Of a stretch of DNA of 64,000 nucleotides, positions 50,909 to 59,643 are shown piece after piece. Where the stretch lies: the NCBI RefSeq assembly GCF_039541795.1, contig NZ_BAABGX010000002.1:1116001-1180000 (forward strand), written 5' to 3'. The notes below the pieces were generated by a model. The model was given only the letters and a program-made list of their open reading frames with translations, searched no databases and was not told where the DNA came from. Both the position numbers and the translations under genes were made by a program. Within the stretch, counting starts at the first letter, position 1. Each line of letters begins with the position of its first letter. The DNA comes from Nibribacter koreensis (GTDB lineage Bacteria; Bacteroidota; Bacteroidia; Cytophagales; Hymenobacteraceae).

Positions 50909-52096
50909 CTACCGGTTCAACACCACTCTAAACGTGGTGCCTTTGCCTACCTCAGAGGATTTCACAAAGAGCCTACCTTGGTGATAGTTCTCAATAATAC
51001 GTCTGGCCAGCGCTAGGCCCAAGCCCCAACCGCGTTTCTTGGTCGTGAAGCCCGGCACGAAGACTTCTTCCTGCTTGGTCTTCGGGATGCCTTTGCCGGT
51101 ATCCTGGATGTCTAGCGCGATGGCGTTTTTAGTGTTGCTTTTGGTAATGCGCAGGACAATACTTCCTTTCCCATCCATGGCATCCACGGCGTTCTTGCAG
51201 ATGTTCTCAATCACCCACTCAAACAAGGGTATGTTGACTTTGGCGGTGGTTTCTTCTGGGAACTCAGTTTCTATAGTGATGGCCACCTTCTGGGACACGC
51301 GGTTGCGCAGGTAGCCAATGGCGTTCTCCACCACCTTTTTCAAAGGCTCGTCTTTTAAAATCGGCACAGACCCGATGTTGGAGAAGCGCTCGGTGATAAT
51401 CTCCAGCCGTCGCACGTCTTTGCCCAGCTCCTCCACAATGGGCTCGTTGTCAAAGCGCGGGCTTCCTTTCATGTATTCATACCAAGCCATGAGCGAAGAA
51501 AGCGGTGTACCCAACTGGTGCGCCGTCTCTTTGGCCAAACCCACCCATACCCGGTTCTGCTCAGCCTTACGCGAGTAACTGAAAGCGTAATAGGCAATCA
51601 AAGAAAGACAGGCGATGACCGTCAACTGCACATATGGGTAGTAGCGCAACTGGGTGAGCAACTCAGAATCCTTGTAGAAAATATAGTTCTTGAACACGCC
51701 CGGCTCCTCCACCACAATGGGCTTGTGCTGAAGCTTCATCTTGGCAATTTCACGGCGCAGGAGGTTATTTTCGCGCTTTTTTGAAATCTTTTGGGGCAGG
51801 GTGAGGTTCTTATAGGCGATGGGTTCTTCGTTCTCATCTGTGAGAATCACGGGCACCGAGCGGTTGGCGTCAATGATTTCCTCCTGTATGAACACTAGGT
51901 TTCCGCTGTTAATATCAGCGTTGTTCATATAGCGCAACCCTTTGGCGTACAAGTCAATGAGCTGTTGTTCGCGCTCAGAGAGTTTGGCCACCAAAAGGTT
52001 GGTATAAATCACGGTAGACGCGCCAATGACCAGGGCAATGGTCATGATGAGGAGCTTAATCCGGGCTTTTTTAGAATAAATGGAGGTTGGAATCAT
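50909..52096 (-). CDS. membrane sensor histidine kinase (orphan)
   Basis: 395 residues from ATG 52096. Helix 1 (IKLLIMTIALVIGASTVIYT), an extracytoplasmic sensor part (~30-150), helix 2 (VQLTVIACLSLIAYYAFSYS), then the phosphorylated His in KETAHQLGTPLSSLMAWYEY. ATP site: N box ENICKNAVDAMDG, G1 DTGKGIPKTKQEEVF, F box PGFTTKKRGWGLGLALARRI. The HQLGTPLSS H-box is frequent in Bacteroidota kinases. No response regulator gene is next to it; the partner is unknown. A coiled stretch with KRENNLLRREIAKMKL lies in the sensor part. Confidence 0.9.
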   Translation of the reverse strand: MIPTSIYSKKARIKLLIMTIALVIGASTVIYTNLLVAKLSEREQQLIDLYAKGLRYMNNADINSGNLVFIQEEIIDANRSVPVILTDENEEPIAYKNLTLPQKISKKRENNLLRREIAKMKLQHKPIVVEEPGVFKNYIFYKDSELLTQLRYYPYVQLTVIACLSLIAYYAFSYSRKAEQNRVWVGLAKETAHQLGTPLSSLMAWYEYMKGSPRFDNEPIVEELGKDVRRLEIITERFSNIGSVPILKDEPLKKVVENAIGYLRNRVSQKVAITIETEFPEETTAKVNIPLFEWVIENICKNAVDAMDGKGSIVLRITKSNTKNAIALDIQDTGKGIPKTKQEEVFVPGFTTKKRGWGLGLALARRIIENYHQGRLFVKSSEVGKGTTFRVVLNR

Positions 52097-52271
52097 GTAC
52101 AAAGCAACGCTTCAGGAGATACGCCCGTCCTGTGAGAGGGTTATGCCCAGAGCAATTTAAGCATACTCTTAACGAAGATAGCAGAAGAAGCGTCTACCCG
52201 CGCTAATTTTGAATGACTATAAATAGATGAAATAATAAAAGAATATGGTTTCATCTTAACTATTGCGATTG

Positions 52272-52279
52272 TAATTTTG
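52272..52279 (+). promoter_or_regulatory. -7 box TAATTTTG of hemA
   Basis: TAATTTTG, 21 nt before the ATG at 52301, implying a very short leader. The TTG within it is in frame with hemA but is better read as promoter. Confidence 0.55.
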
Positions 52280-52300
52280 CGTGCTATTTTAAAGTGCCGT

Positions 52301-53575
52301 ATGTTCCAAAACTTTAGAGCCGTCAGTCTTTCACATAAAAAAGCGCCTTTAGACATAAGGGAGCTTATCGCGTTGGATGAGGGGTCGTGCCGACAGTTCC
52401 TGCAAACGCTCAAAACATACATCCAAGCTACTGACATCCTTGTACTTTCCACGTGCAACCGCACGGAGGTTTACTATACCGCTGACTCTGACTACAGCCA
52501 CGAGATTGTGAAGCTGTTGGGCATCAGCAAGGGAATCCAGAACATTTCACAGTACCTAGACTACTTCACCATTGTCAATGAGCACGCAGACGCCGTTCTG
52601 CATCTGTTCAACGTGGCCATGGGCCTAGAGGCACAAGTGGTAGGTGACATGCAAATCTCCAACCAGGTAAAGCAAGCCTACCAGTGGAGCGCAGACAATG
52701 AGGCCGCCGGCCCGTTCCTGCACCGCTTGTTGCACACCATCTTCTTTACCAACAAGCGCGTAGTGCAAGAGACCTCGTTCCGTGACGGAGCCGCCTCTAC
52801 TTCTTACGCTGCCCTGGAACTGGTAGAAAGCCTGACCGCCGAGGTAGCCAACCCTAAAATCTTAGTGGTAGGCTTAGGTGAGATTGGCGCCGATGTGTGC
52901 CGTCACTTGAAAGACTCAGAGTTCCAGAACGTAAAAATCTCTAACCGCACCCAAGCCAAGGCCCAAATCTTAGCCGATGAGTGCGGTCTGGAAGTGGTTC
53001 CGTTTGAGAATCTGGTAGAAGCTATGAAAGAGGCCGATGTCATTATCTCCTCAGTGGCCCGCGATGAGCCGTTCTTTACCAAAGAAATGGTAAGCCGTCT
53101 GGAAGTCTTGACTTACAAGTTCTTTATTGACCTGAGCGTACCGCGCAGTGTAGAGCCAGAAGTAGAGAGCGTGCCGGGTGTGTTGCTGTACAACATTGAC
53201 ACCATCCAAAGCAAAGCTTCTGAGGCCCTGCAACGCCGTCTGGAGTCTGTACCGCACGTGAAACAGATTATCACCGAGTCTATCGCTTCTTTTGAGGACT
53301 GGAGCAAAGAGATGAACGTCTCCCCTACCATCCAGAAACTGAAGAACGCCCTGGAAACCATCCGTCAGGAAGAGATGGCCCGTTACATGAAGAAGGTTTC
53401 TGCTGAGGAAGCCAAGCACATTGACGACATCACCAAGTCCATGATGCAAAAAATCATCAAGTTACCGGTGCTTCAACTAAAGGCCGCCTGCAAACGCGGT
53501 GAAGCCGAGACTCTGATTGATGTCTTAACTGACCTGTTTGATTTAGAAAAACAATCTGCAGAGGCCAATCACTAA
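52301..53575 (+). CDS. hemA: glutamyl-tRNA reductase
   Basis: First committed step of tetrapyrrole synthesis from Glu-tRNA. 424 residues from ATG 52301 (MFQNFRAVSLSHKKAP). Catalytic Cys in LSTCNRTEVYY; DMQISNQVKQAYQWSADNEA, KILVVGLGEIGADVCRHLKD (NADPH site), ISNRTQAKAQILADECG, and the C-terminal dimer helix. Relevant to heme supply together with the heme-type receptor at 12.8 kb, though they are far apart. Confidence 0.95.
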   Translation: MFQNFRAVSLSHKKAPLDIRELIALDEGSCRQFLQTLKTYIQATDILVLSTCNRTEVYYTADSDYSHEIVKLLGISKGIQNISQYLDYFTIVNEHADAVLHLFNVAMGLEAQVVGDMQISNQVKQAYQWSADNEAAGPFLHRLLHTIFFTNKRVVQETSFRDGAASTSYAALELVESLTAEVANPKILVVGLGEIGADVCRHLKDSEFQNVKISNRTQAKAQILADECGLEVVPFENLVEAMKEADVIISSVARDEPFFTKEMVSRLEVLTYKFFIDLSVPRSVEPEVESVPGVLLYNIDTIQSKASEALQRRLESVPHVKQIITESIASFEDWSKEMNVSPTIQKLKNALETIRQEEMARYMKKVSAEEAKHIDDITKSMMQKIIKLPVLQLKAACKRGEAETLIDVLTDLFDLEKQSAEANH

Positions 53576-53597
53576 GCCAACGCAAACCTTATTATAG

Positions 53598-53627
53598 AGC
53601 GGGACTTTCTTTACAGAGAGTCCCGCT
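53598..53627 (+). terminator. terminator of hemA
   Basis: AGCGGGACT ... AGTCCCGCT stem, 23 nt after the stop, followed by TCCGTTT. Confidence 0.8.
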
Positions 53628-53645
53628 TCCGTTTATATTGGTCTC

Positions 53646-54614
53646 ATGAAAAAGATGCTCACTATTCTTTTCGCACTTCTAATCTCTATACCAAGTTGGG
53701 CACAGGTTACCTGGGCACCGTCAATAGAGCACCAACAAGGGTTGCCAGCCTCGGTCAAGGTATTTTCAACCACAGATTCATTAGACGGTAAGCCTTTCAA
53801 GGCCTACTATTTGCTAGCAGATTTAAAAGACCCGAAGCTGGAAATTGAAACCAGAGTAGGCAATGGCAAGCGCTATACACCCAAACAGTATTATGACCAG
53901 GAAGCCGGCCAGGTCCTAGCCGTGGTAAACACTACCTTCTTTTCCTTCGCAGACAACAGCAACTTGAATCTGGTTATCAATAACGGGAAAGTGCTGGCGG
54001 CGCAAGCGTCTGTCAAACGCAAAAACCCCAAGGGTAATGACACCCTCACCTACCACCCCACCACGGGTGCCATTGGCTTCTTTAAGAAAGGGAGAGCTGA
54101 TGTGGCATGGGCCTATACCCTAGGTAAGAAAAAGAAACCCGTAGAACTGTCTGCACCTTACCCCACAAAAATAGGAGACCTGCCTGCTCCGGCACCTTCA
54201 AAACGCAATGTACCCGGCATGAGGCGCTGGAAGCCCCGCACAGCCGTGGCCGGAGGACCGGTTTTAGTACAGAATGGGCAGATGCACATAACGGCAGAAG
54301 AAGAAATGCGCGGCGGGGCCAGCTTTAGAGGGCTAAATCCGCGGACGGCCATGGGCTATACACCAAACAACCAATTGATTATTCTGGTGGTAGAAGGCCG
54401 CAACAAGGGCGTAGCCGAAGGCGCCACCCTGGACCAACTGGCCCAACTCATGATAGATTTGGGTAGTCAGGAAGCAGTGAACTTAGATGGCGGCGGCTCT
54501 AGTGCCCTCTTTATAAAAGGCAGGGACACCATAAAGCCATCAGACAAGGAAGGCCAGCGCCCTGTGCCAGCAGTGCTGGTACTCAAGTACAAAGAATCTG
54601 GCGGCAAAAAATAA
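53646..54614 (+). CDS. phosphodiester glycosidase family protein (NAGPA domain)
   Basis: 322-residue exported enzyme. Signal peptide MKKMLTILFALLISIPSWAQ. The NAGPA-type core has VNTTFFSFADNSNLNLVING, RTAVAGGPVLVQNGQ, NPRTAMGYTPNNQLIILVVE and AVNLDGGGSSALFIKG. Members cleave N-acetylglucosamine or other sugars from phosphodiester links in polysaccharides. Here it may act on cell-wall or surface glycans; inference. Just downstream of hemA but behind a terminator. Confidence 0.9.
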   Translation: MKKMLTILFALLISIPSWAQVTWAPSIEHQQGLPASVKVFSTTDSLDGKPFKAYYLLADLKDPKLEIETRVGNGKRYTPKQYYDQEAGQVLAVVNTTFFSFADNSNLNLVINNGKVLAAQASVKRKNPKGNDTLTYHPTTGAIGFFKKGRADVAWAYTLGKKKKPVELSAPYPTKIGDLPAPAPSKRNVPGMRRWKPRTAVAGGPVLVQNGQMHITAEEEMRGGASFRGLNPRTAMGYTPNNQLIILVVEGRNKGVAEGATLDQLAQLMIDLGSQEAVNLDGGGSSALFIKGRDTIKPSDKEGQRPVPAVLVLKYKESGGKK

Positions 54615-54615
54615 A

Positions 54616-54655
54616 ACCGTTTCTAGCCTACACCAACTGCAGACTGGAAACGGTT
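54616..54655. terminator. weak hairpin in convergent gap
   Basis: AACCGTTTC ... GAAACGGTT, long 21-22 nt loop, starting just after the NAGPA stop. Only a modest terminator candidate. Confidence 0.4.
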
Positions 54656-54698
54656 CCAGGGGGTACTTACTTGACAGATTACTTACGCCGGAGAAAGA

Positions 54699-55007
54699 TT
54701 ACAGGTCACCGCAACATTCCTCCAGGCAGTCAATCACATCAATCAGCTTAGGGATGGAAAGGGAATAATAGATTTTGGTGCCCACCTTAAAGGAAGAAAG
54801 AACTCCCTTGTCTTTCAAGGTAATCAAATGCTGTGAGGCAATGGCCTGAGGCAAATCCAAATAGTTATAGATTTCCGTCACGGTCATTTTGTCTTCCTTA
54901 CCCAGAAGATCCACAATGGCCAACCTTTTAGGATGCGCCAACACCTTCAGCATGGACGCCGCCTTATCTATCTTCTTAGATTCAACTCTGGATAATAAAC
55001 TTTTCAT
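54699..55007 (-). CDS. ArsR-like winged-helix transcription regulator
   Basis: 102 residues from ATG 55007. Helix-turn-helix in LAHPKRLAIVDLLGKEDKMT and EIYNYLDLPQAIASQHLITL, then the beta wing GVLSSFKVGTKIYYSLSIPK. The C-terminus CLEECCGDL has three cysteines, which may sense metal or redox state; no standard ArsR CxC in helix 3 is present. A GTG 9 nt upstream is an alternative start. Target genes are unknown. Confidence 0.88.
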   Translation of the reverse strand: MKSLLSRVESKKIDKAASMLKVLAHPKRLAIVDLLGKEDKMTVTEIYNYLDLPQAIASQHLITLKDKGVLSSFKVGTKIYYSLSIPKLIDVIDCLEECCGDL

Positions 55008-55078
55008 AAGGGACACACTTACCAGTACTACAATTAGCGCTACTACACGCCTTTAAACCCGCCAAATCCCCTCCAGTA

Positions 55079-55110
55079 TTTGACGGTACCTGAACATTAT
55101 GTTACTTTAA
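55079..55110 (+). promoter_or_regulatory. promoter TTTG-N20-TACTTTAA of anmK
   Basis: -33 TTTG (55079-55082), 20-nt spacer, -7 TACTTTAA (55103-55110), just before the ATG at 55114. This would give a leaderless or nearly leaderless mRNA. Confidence 0.45.
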
Positions 55111-55113
55111 CGC

Positions 55114-56187
55114 ATGGCGACTTACCATGTTATAGGAATAATGTCAGGCACCTCCCTTGACGGAGTTGACTTAGCTTATTGCAGATTTACGTATAATGAA
55201 AAGAATTGGATATATAAAATCCTTAATACTGAAACACTTCCATATACAGATGTTTGGTTGAAGCGTCTTTCAACGCTCACAGAAGCCAGCGCCGCCGAGA
55301 TAATTGCCACTGACAGGGCCTACGGACGCTATTTGGGCGAGTTGGTAAAAAACTTCGTGGAGGCCAATAAACTTTCGGTGGATTTTGTTTCTTCGCACGG
55401 CCATACCATTTTTCACCAGCCGCAATTGGACATTACGTTCCAAGTGGGGAGCGGCGCCTACCTGGCCGCCGCCGCCGGCCTGCCCGTGGTCTGCGACTTC
55501 AGGACCCTGGACATTGCCTTGGGTGGGCAAGGCGCTCCGCTGGTGCCCATCGGGGACAAACTCCTTTTCTCAGACTATGATTTCTGCCTGAATTTGGGTG
55601 GCATCTCCAACATCTCCCAGGAAGGGCTAGACCGCCGCGTGGCCTTTGACATCTCTTGCTGTAACATGCTCCTGAACCCCTTAGCCGAGGAATTAGGCTT
55701 TGCCTATGACCGCAATGGCGAGCTGGCCAGACAAGGACAATTCCAGCCAGACCTGTTTGAGAAGCTCAATGAAGCCTCCTATTTCTCGGCGGCCTATCCA
55801 AAATCCATCGGCAAAGAGTGGGCAGATGAGAACAGCCTCAAGGTCTTGAGTCATTCCAAAGCATCAACCCAAGACAAACTGAACACGGCCTGCCACCATA
55901 TTGGCTACCAAGTGGCCCAATCTGTGAAACAGCACGCCTCCCAAGCCCATGGCAGATTGTTGTTGACCGGCGGCGGGGCCTTCAACGGCTTTCTGGTGGA
56001 GCAGATTCAACATTACTTAGGACCTGAATTTGAAGTGGTGGTGCCGGAACCAGAGCTGGTCAATTTCAAGGAAGCGCTCATTTTCGCATTCTTGGGCGTA
56101 TTGCGCTGGCGGCAGGAAACCAACTGCCTGAAGAGCGTGACAGGTGCCAGCCAGGACAACTGCGGCGGCGCCATCTACTGGATGTAA
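55114..56187 (+). CDS. anmK: anhydro-N-acetylmuramic acid kinase
   Basis: Phosphorylates 1,6-anhydroMurNAc released in murein recycling. 357 residues. ATP-phosphate motif IGIMSGTSLDGVDLAYC, SSHGHTIFHQP, LNLGGISNIS and LLTGGGAFNGFLVEQIQHYL. Complements the murein hydrolases at 15.9-23 kb. PAL copy 24 starts 2 nt after the stop. Confidence 0.95.
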   Translation: MATYHVIGIMSGTSLDGVDLAYCRFTYNEKNWIYKILNTETLPYTDVWLKRLSTLTEASAAEIIATDRAYGRYLGELVKNFVEANKLSVDFVSSHGHTIFHQPQLDITFQVGSGAYLAAAAGLPVVCDFRTLDIALGGQGAPLVPIGDKLLFSDYDFCLNLGGISNISQEGLDRRVAFDISCCNMLLNPLAEELGFAYDRNGELARQGQFQPDLFEKLNEASYFSAAYPKSIGKEWADENSLKVLSHSKASTQDKLNTACHHIGYQVAQSVKQHASQAHGRLLLTGGGAFNGFLVEQIQHYLGPEFEVVVPEPELVNFKEALIFAFLGVLRWRQETNCLKSVTGASQDNCGGAIYWM

Positions 56188-56189
56188 TT

Positions 56190-56227
56190 CGTTTTTGACC
56201 TTATTTCCAAAAAACAGGCTAAAAACG
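56190..56227. repeat. PAL palindrome copy 24
   Basis: CGTTTTTGACCTTA ... AGGCTAAAAACG, several unpaired inner bases. Tandem gap between anmK and the second GDH gene. Confidence 0.78.
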
Positions 56228-56300
56228 GCTAGGTCTTTCAAGGACAATAGAATTATTCTGGTTTTTATTTTTCTGCTAAGGAGGAACGCTCGTTAAATCC

Positions 56301-56308
56301 TACCTTTG
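56301..56308 (+). promoter_or_regulatory. -7 box TACCTTTG of GDH paralog 2
   Basis: Exact TAnnTTTG, 32 nt before the ATG. No clear -33 TTG. Confidence 0.58.
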
Positions 56309-56339
56309 CGCCATCATCAAAAACCAACACTTCATTTCT

Positions 56340-57566
56340 ATGAAAGACTTACTGGCCAAATTTGAGACGAAACGTCCTGAGATTGTTTTTGAGTGGAAAG
56401 ACGCTGAAACCGAGGCCGAAGGCTGGGTGGTCATCAACTCCCTGAGAGGCGGCGCGGCCGGTGGTGGAACCCGCATGCGCAAAGGCCTGGACAAGCGCGA
56501 AGTGGAGTCTCTGGCCAAAACCATGGAAGTGAAGTTCACCGTTTCGGGCCCGGCCATTGGCGGTGCCAAGTCGGGCATCAACTTTGACCCGGCAGACCCT
56601 AGAAAGAAAGGCGTATTGGAGCGCTGGTACAAAGCGGTGTTCCCTTTATTGAAGAACTACTACGGAACCGGCGGCGACCTCAACGTGGACGAAATCCATG
56701 AGGTAATCCCCATGACCGAGGAATACGGCCTGTGGCACCCGCAGGAAGGCATTGTGAACGGCCACTTCAAAGCCACCGAACCGCAGAAAATCAACAAACT
56801 GGGCCAACTGCGCCAGGGCGTGAGCAAGGTGATTGAGGACCCCAACTATTCTCCTTCCTTGAGCCGCAAATACAACATCGCAGACATGATTACGGGGTAT
56901 GGCGTGGCCGAGGCCGTTCGTCATTACTACCAAATCTGGGGCGGTGAGCTGCAAGGCAAACGCGCCATCATCCAGGGCTGGGGCAACGTAGGCGCCGCCG
57001 CCGCCTATTATTTGGCGTCTGAAGGCGTGAAGATTGTGGGCATCATAGACCGCGCGGGTGGTTTGATTAACCCAGAAGGCTTCTCCTTTGACGAAATCAA
57101 AGACCTGTTCCTCAACCGCCGCGGCAACACGCTGTACGCAGAAAACCTTTTGTCTTTTGACGATACCAACGCCCGCATCTGGGATTTAGAGTCTGAGATT
57201 TTCATCCCGGCGGCCGCCTCCAGACTGGTGACCAAAGAGCAGGTGGAGCGCATGTTGCAGCACGGCCTAGAGGTGATTTCCAGCGGTGCCAACGTACCGT
57301 TCCAGGACCCTGAAATCTTCTTCGGGCCGACGGGTGAGTTTGCCGACCAGCACGTGTCTGTCATCCCCGACTTTATTGCCAACTGCGGCATGGCCCGCGT
57401 ATTTGCCTACTTGATGGAGCAGGACGTGGAGATTACGGATGAAGCCATCTTCACCGACATCTCCCGCACCATTGGCCAGGCCCTAGAGAAAACCCACGCC
57501 CGCCACCCAGAGAAAACCGAGATAGCCAAAACCTCTTTCGAGATTGCCTTGAGCCAGTTGTTGTAA
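56340..57566 (+). CDS. Glu/Leu/Phe/Val dehydrogenase family protein (paralog 2)
   Basis: 408 residues. SLRGGAAGGGTRMRKGLDKR, catalytic region FTVSGPAIGGAKSGINFDPA, TGGDLNVDEIHEVIP, nucleotide site IIQGWGNVGAAAAYYLASEG and EVISSGANVPFQ. It differs strongly from paralog 1 at 40978-42252 (for example a Trp in the nucleotide loop and a longer mid-domain), so it likely has another substrate or regulation. Confidence 0.9.
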   Translation: MKDLLAKFETKRPEIVFEWKDAETEAEGWVVINSLRGGAAGGGTRMRKGLDKREVESLAKTMEVKFTVSGPAIGGAKSGINFDPADPRKKGVLERWYKAVFPLLKNYYGTGGDLNVDEIHEVIPMTEEYGLWHPQEGIVNGHFKATEPQKINKLGQLRQGVSKVIEDPNYSPSLSRKYNIADMITGYGVAEAVRHYYQIWGGELQGKRAIIQGWGNVGAAAAYYLASEGVKIVGIIDRAGGLINPEGFSFDEIKDLFLNRRGNTLYAENLLSFDDTNARIWDLESEIFIPAAASRLVTKEQVERMLQHGLEVISSGANVPFQDPEIFFGPTGEFADQHVSVIPDFIANCGMARVFAYLMEQDVEITDEAIFTDISRTIGQALEKTHARHPEKTEIAKTSFEIALSQLL

Positions 57567-57672
57567 GTAAAACCCAACGAATCAACTACACTTATACTCC
57601 CCCTATTGTCATCCTGAAAGGATCTTGTCGGCAAGCTGTAGTAGCGAGTGCTAAGTGCAAAGAGCCTACTGT

Positions 57673-57710
57673 CGTTTTTGGCCTGTTTTCTGGGAAAGAG
57701 GCCAAAAACG
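57673..57710. repeat. PAL palindrome copy 25
   Basis: CGTTTTTGGCCTG ... GAGGCCAAAAACG, nested inside the family B pair. Confidence 0.88.
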
Positions 57711-57725
57711 GCAACTATCCTCTCG

Positions 57726-57840
57726 CAAGCTTATAGCTTGTGGGTAAACATGAGACAAGTTTAAAAACTTGCGGAAAGGAACTGGTTATAAAAGCAAGTT
57801 GAAAACTTGCCAGCATGGTTAGCTCCAAGCTACAAGCTTG
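57726..57840. repeat. four short CAAG...CTTG palindromes
   Basis: CAAGCTTATAGCTTG (57726-57740), CAAGTTTAAAAACTTG (57756-57771), GCAAGTTGAAAACTTGC (57794-57810) and CAAGCTACAAGCTTG (57826-57840), spaced 15-22 nt apart. Each is self-complementary in the same CAAGYT pattern. Noncoding. Confidence 0.7.
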
Positions 57841-58012
57841 AAGCAGGAAATAGGAAAGCGTTTAGTCATAGCCTATTTAGCTGGCCCACAAGATCCTTTC
57901 AGGATGACAATAGGAGAAACGGTTAGGGTGATAGGTTGAATAGCAGGGATAGAAAGAAGGAGATAAAGCGAGAATAGTAAACCAGAAAAGAAATAAAATA
58001 AAATCAACATAG

Positions 58013-58050
58013 AAAAGCCTCTGCTTCTCACAAGAAGCAGAGGCTTTTTT
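58013..58050. terminator. bidirectional terminator
   Basis: AAAAGCCTCTGCTTCT ... AGAAGCAGAGGCTTTTTT; T6 on plus strand, T4 on minus. Ends both GDH paralog 2 and the convergent lipoprotein gene (stop at 58073). Confidence 0.88.
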
Positions 58051-58072
58051 TACTATTGAGGACTCGGCAGAA

Positions 58073-58432
58073 CTAAACCGACTTGAACCCCATGGTCAGC
58101 AACTTGGCTTCGTCTTCTTTCTTCACCTGCACCTTCAAGACTCTTCCACTGGCACAGGTACAGGCCATACACATGGCACCATCATTCACCTTGTTAAGGG
58201 AAATATCCAGGACGGTTATTCCCTGCTTCTGCAGATACTCTTTTATGTACTGCACCTTGTCTTGGTTGCTGTTGCCGTATCCCCAAGGATCGGCGCACTG
58301 GGTTTCTTGGTAAGACAGCCATTTGGTTTGGGCTTCTTCTGGCCACTCTAATTTGCCGTCAGGACCTTGGCAGGCTATGTTCAGAAACAGCCCGAAGCCA
58401 ATCAAAAGGAGGGATAAAATTTTCCGTTTCAT
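58073..58432 (-). CDS. small hypothetical lipoprotein
   Basis: 119 residues. MKRKILSLLLIGFGLFLNIA then lipidated Cys21. The mature part has four more cysteines (TQCADPWGYG; GAMCMACTCASGRVLKVQVK), with MCMACTC suggesting disulfides or metal binding. No known family. Ends at a strong bidirectional terminator. Confidence 0.8.
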   Translation of the reverse strand: MKRKILSLLLIGFGLFLNIACQGPDGKLEWPEEAQTKWLSYQETQCADPWGYGNSNQDKVQYIKEYLQKQGITVLDISLNKVNDGAMCMACTCASGRVLKVQVKKEDEAKLLTMGFKSV

Positions 58433-58506
58433 AGATTAATGTCCATTTTTACTTTATTGACCCCGCTAGCGACCCGTTGGTTGCAAGCGCCTTGAAATTT
58501 ACATCC

Positions 58507-59622
58507 ATGAAGGAACAACTTCAGAACATACTTGACCAAGTCTTTTTAGGGAACAGCGTGGAGCAGTATTTCCTGTTCATCGGGATTATGCTCTGCGGTT
58601 TCCTGTTCAAGGAAATCCTCTCTAAGTTACTCACTTCCATCCTGTTCAGGGTGATGGTCAAGCGCTTTTCTTCTGAGGTGACCAAAGAAGAGTTCAGACG
58701 CCTGCTGGTAGTACCGCTGGAAGTGCTGACGTTTCTGGTCTTCCTGTACATTGCCTTTGACCGCCTCAACTACCCGCCAGAACTAGGCTTGCCTGCCAAG
58801 GATGAACTGGGCCTCAAGCGTGTCTTGCAACGCATTTACAGCATCTTCCTGATCTTCTCGCTCACCTGGGTAGTCATGCGCCTGGTTGATTTTGCGGGCC
58901 TGATCTTCTCTAAGCGTGCTGCCAAGACCCAATCCAAACTGGATGACCAGCTAGTCCCGTTCTTCGTGGATTTCATTAAGGTGATTGTGGTCATCATTGG
59001 CTTTTTTGTAATGCTGGGCACAGTCTTCAAGGTGAACGTAGCGGGCTTGGTGGCTGGTCTGGGAGTGGGTGGTTTGGCCATTGCCTTCGCGGCCAAAGAA
59101 AGCCTGGAGAACCTGCTGGCCTCCTTCACCATCTTTTTGGACCACCCGTTTGTGGTAGGCGACCTGGTGCAGGTAGGTGAAGTGACGGGCACCATTGAGA
59201 AGATCGGGTTCAGGAGCACGCGCATACGCACCATGGAGAAAAGCTACGTGACCCTCCCCAACAAGCACATGATTGACAAGCCGCTGGACAACCTCACCCT
59301 TCGCACGTTCCGGCGGGTTAAGTTTGACATCACGCTCACCTACAGCACCACCTCCCAGCAGATTAAAAGCATTGTCCAGGACATCCAGTATTTCATAGAC
59401 CACTACCCCCGCACCAACCAGGACGGACGCGTGCGTTTCATGAACCTGGGACCTCACTCCAAAGACGTGATGGTACTCTACTTCATTGACACCATTGACT
59501 GGGACGAGTACGTGAACATCAAAGAGGAAATCAACTACAAGATTGTAGAGATTGTAGAGCAACACGGCGCCCAATTTGCGTTCCCAACGCAGACGGTGTA
59601 TATGAAGCAGGAAATAGAATAG
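58507..59622 (+). CDS. MscS family mechanosensitive ion channel
   Basis: 371-residue inner-membrane channel releasing solutes on osmotic downshift. Start ATG 58507 (MKEQLQNILDQVFLGNSVEQ). Four to five helices, the pore helix and beta domain in LVAGLGVGGLAIAFAAKESL, NLLASFTIFLDHPFVVGDLV and GFRSTRIRTMEKSYVTLPN. The next gene starts 21 nt downstream. Confidence 0.93.
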   Translation: MKEQLQNILDQVFLGNSVEQYFLFIGIMLCGFLFKEILSKLLTSILFRVMVKRFSSEVTKEEFRRLLVVPLEVLTFLVFLYIAFDRLNYPPELGLPAKDELGLKRVLQRIYSIFLIFSLTWVVMRLVDFAGLIFSKRAAKTQSKLDDQLVPFFVDFIKVIVVIIGFFVMLGTVFKVNVAGLVAGLGVGGLAIAFAAKESLENLLASFTIFLDHPFVVGDLVQVGEVTGTIEKIGFRSTRIRTMEKSYVTLPNKHMIDKPLDNLTLRTFRRVKFDITLTYSTTSQQIKSIVQDIQYFIDHYPRTNQDGRVRFMNLGPHSKDVMVLYFIDTIDWDEYVNIKEEINYKIVEIVEQHGAQFAFPTQTVYMKQEIE

Positions 59623-59643
59623 AGATTTGGAGAAGGTCAGATA

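Larger units (their letters stand above)
57602..57914. repeat. family B head-to-head pair forming a composite element
   Basis: 27-nt perfect inverted repeat CCTATTGTCATCCTGAAAGG and following bases (57602-57628) against 57888-57914. The 259 nt inside contain PAL copy 25 and four short palindromes. It occupies most of the gene-free stretch 57567-58072; the rest is A-rich sequence and a terminator. Confidence 0.82.
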
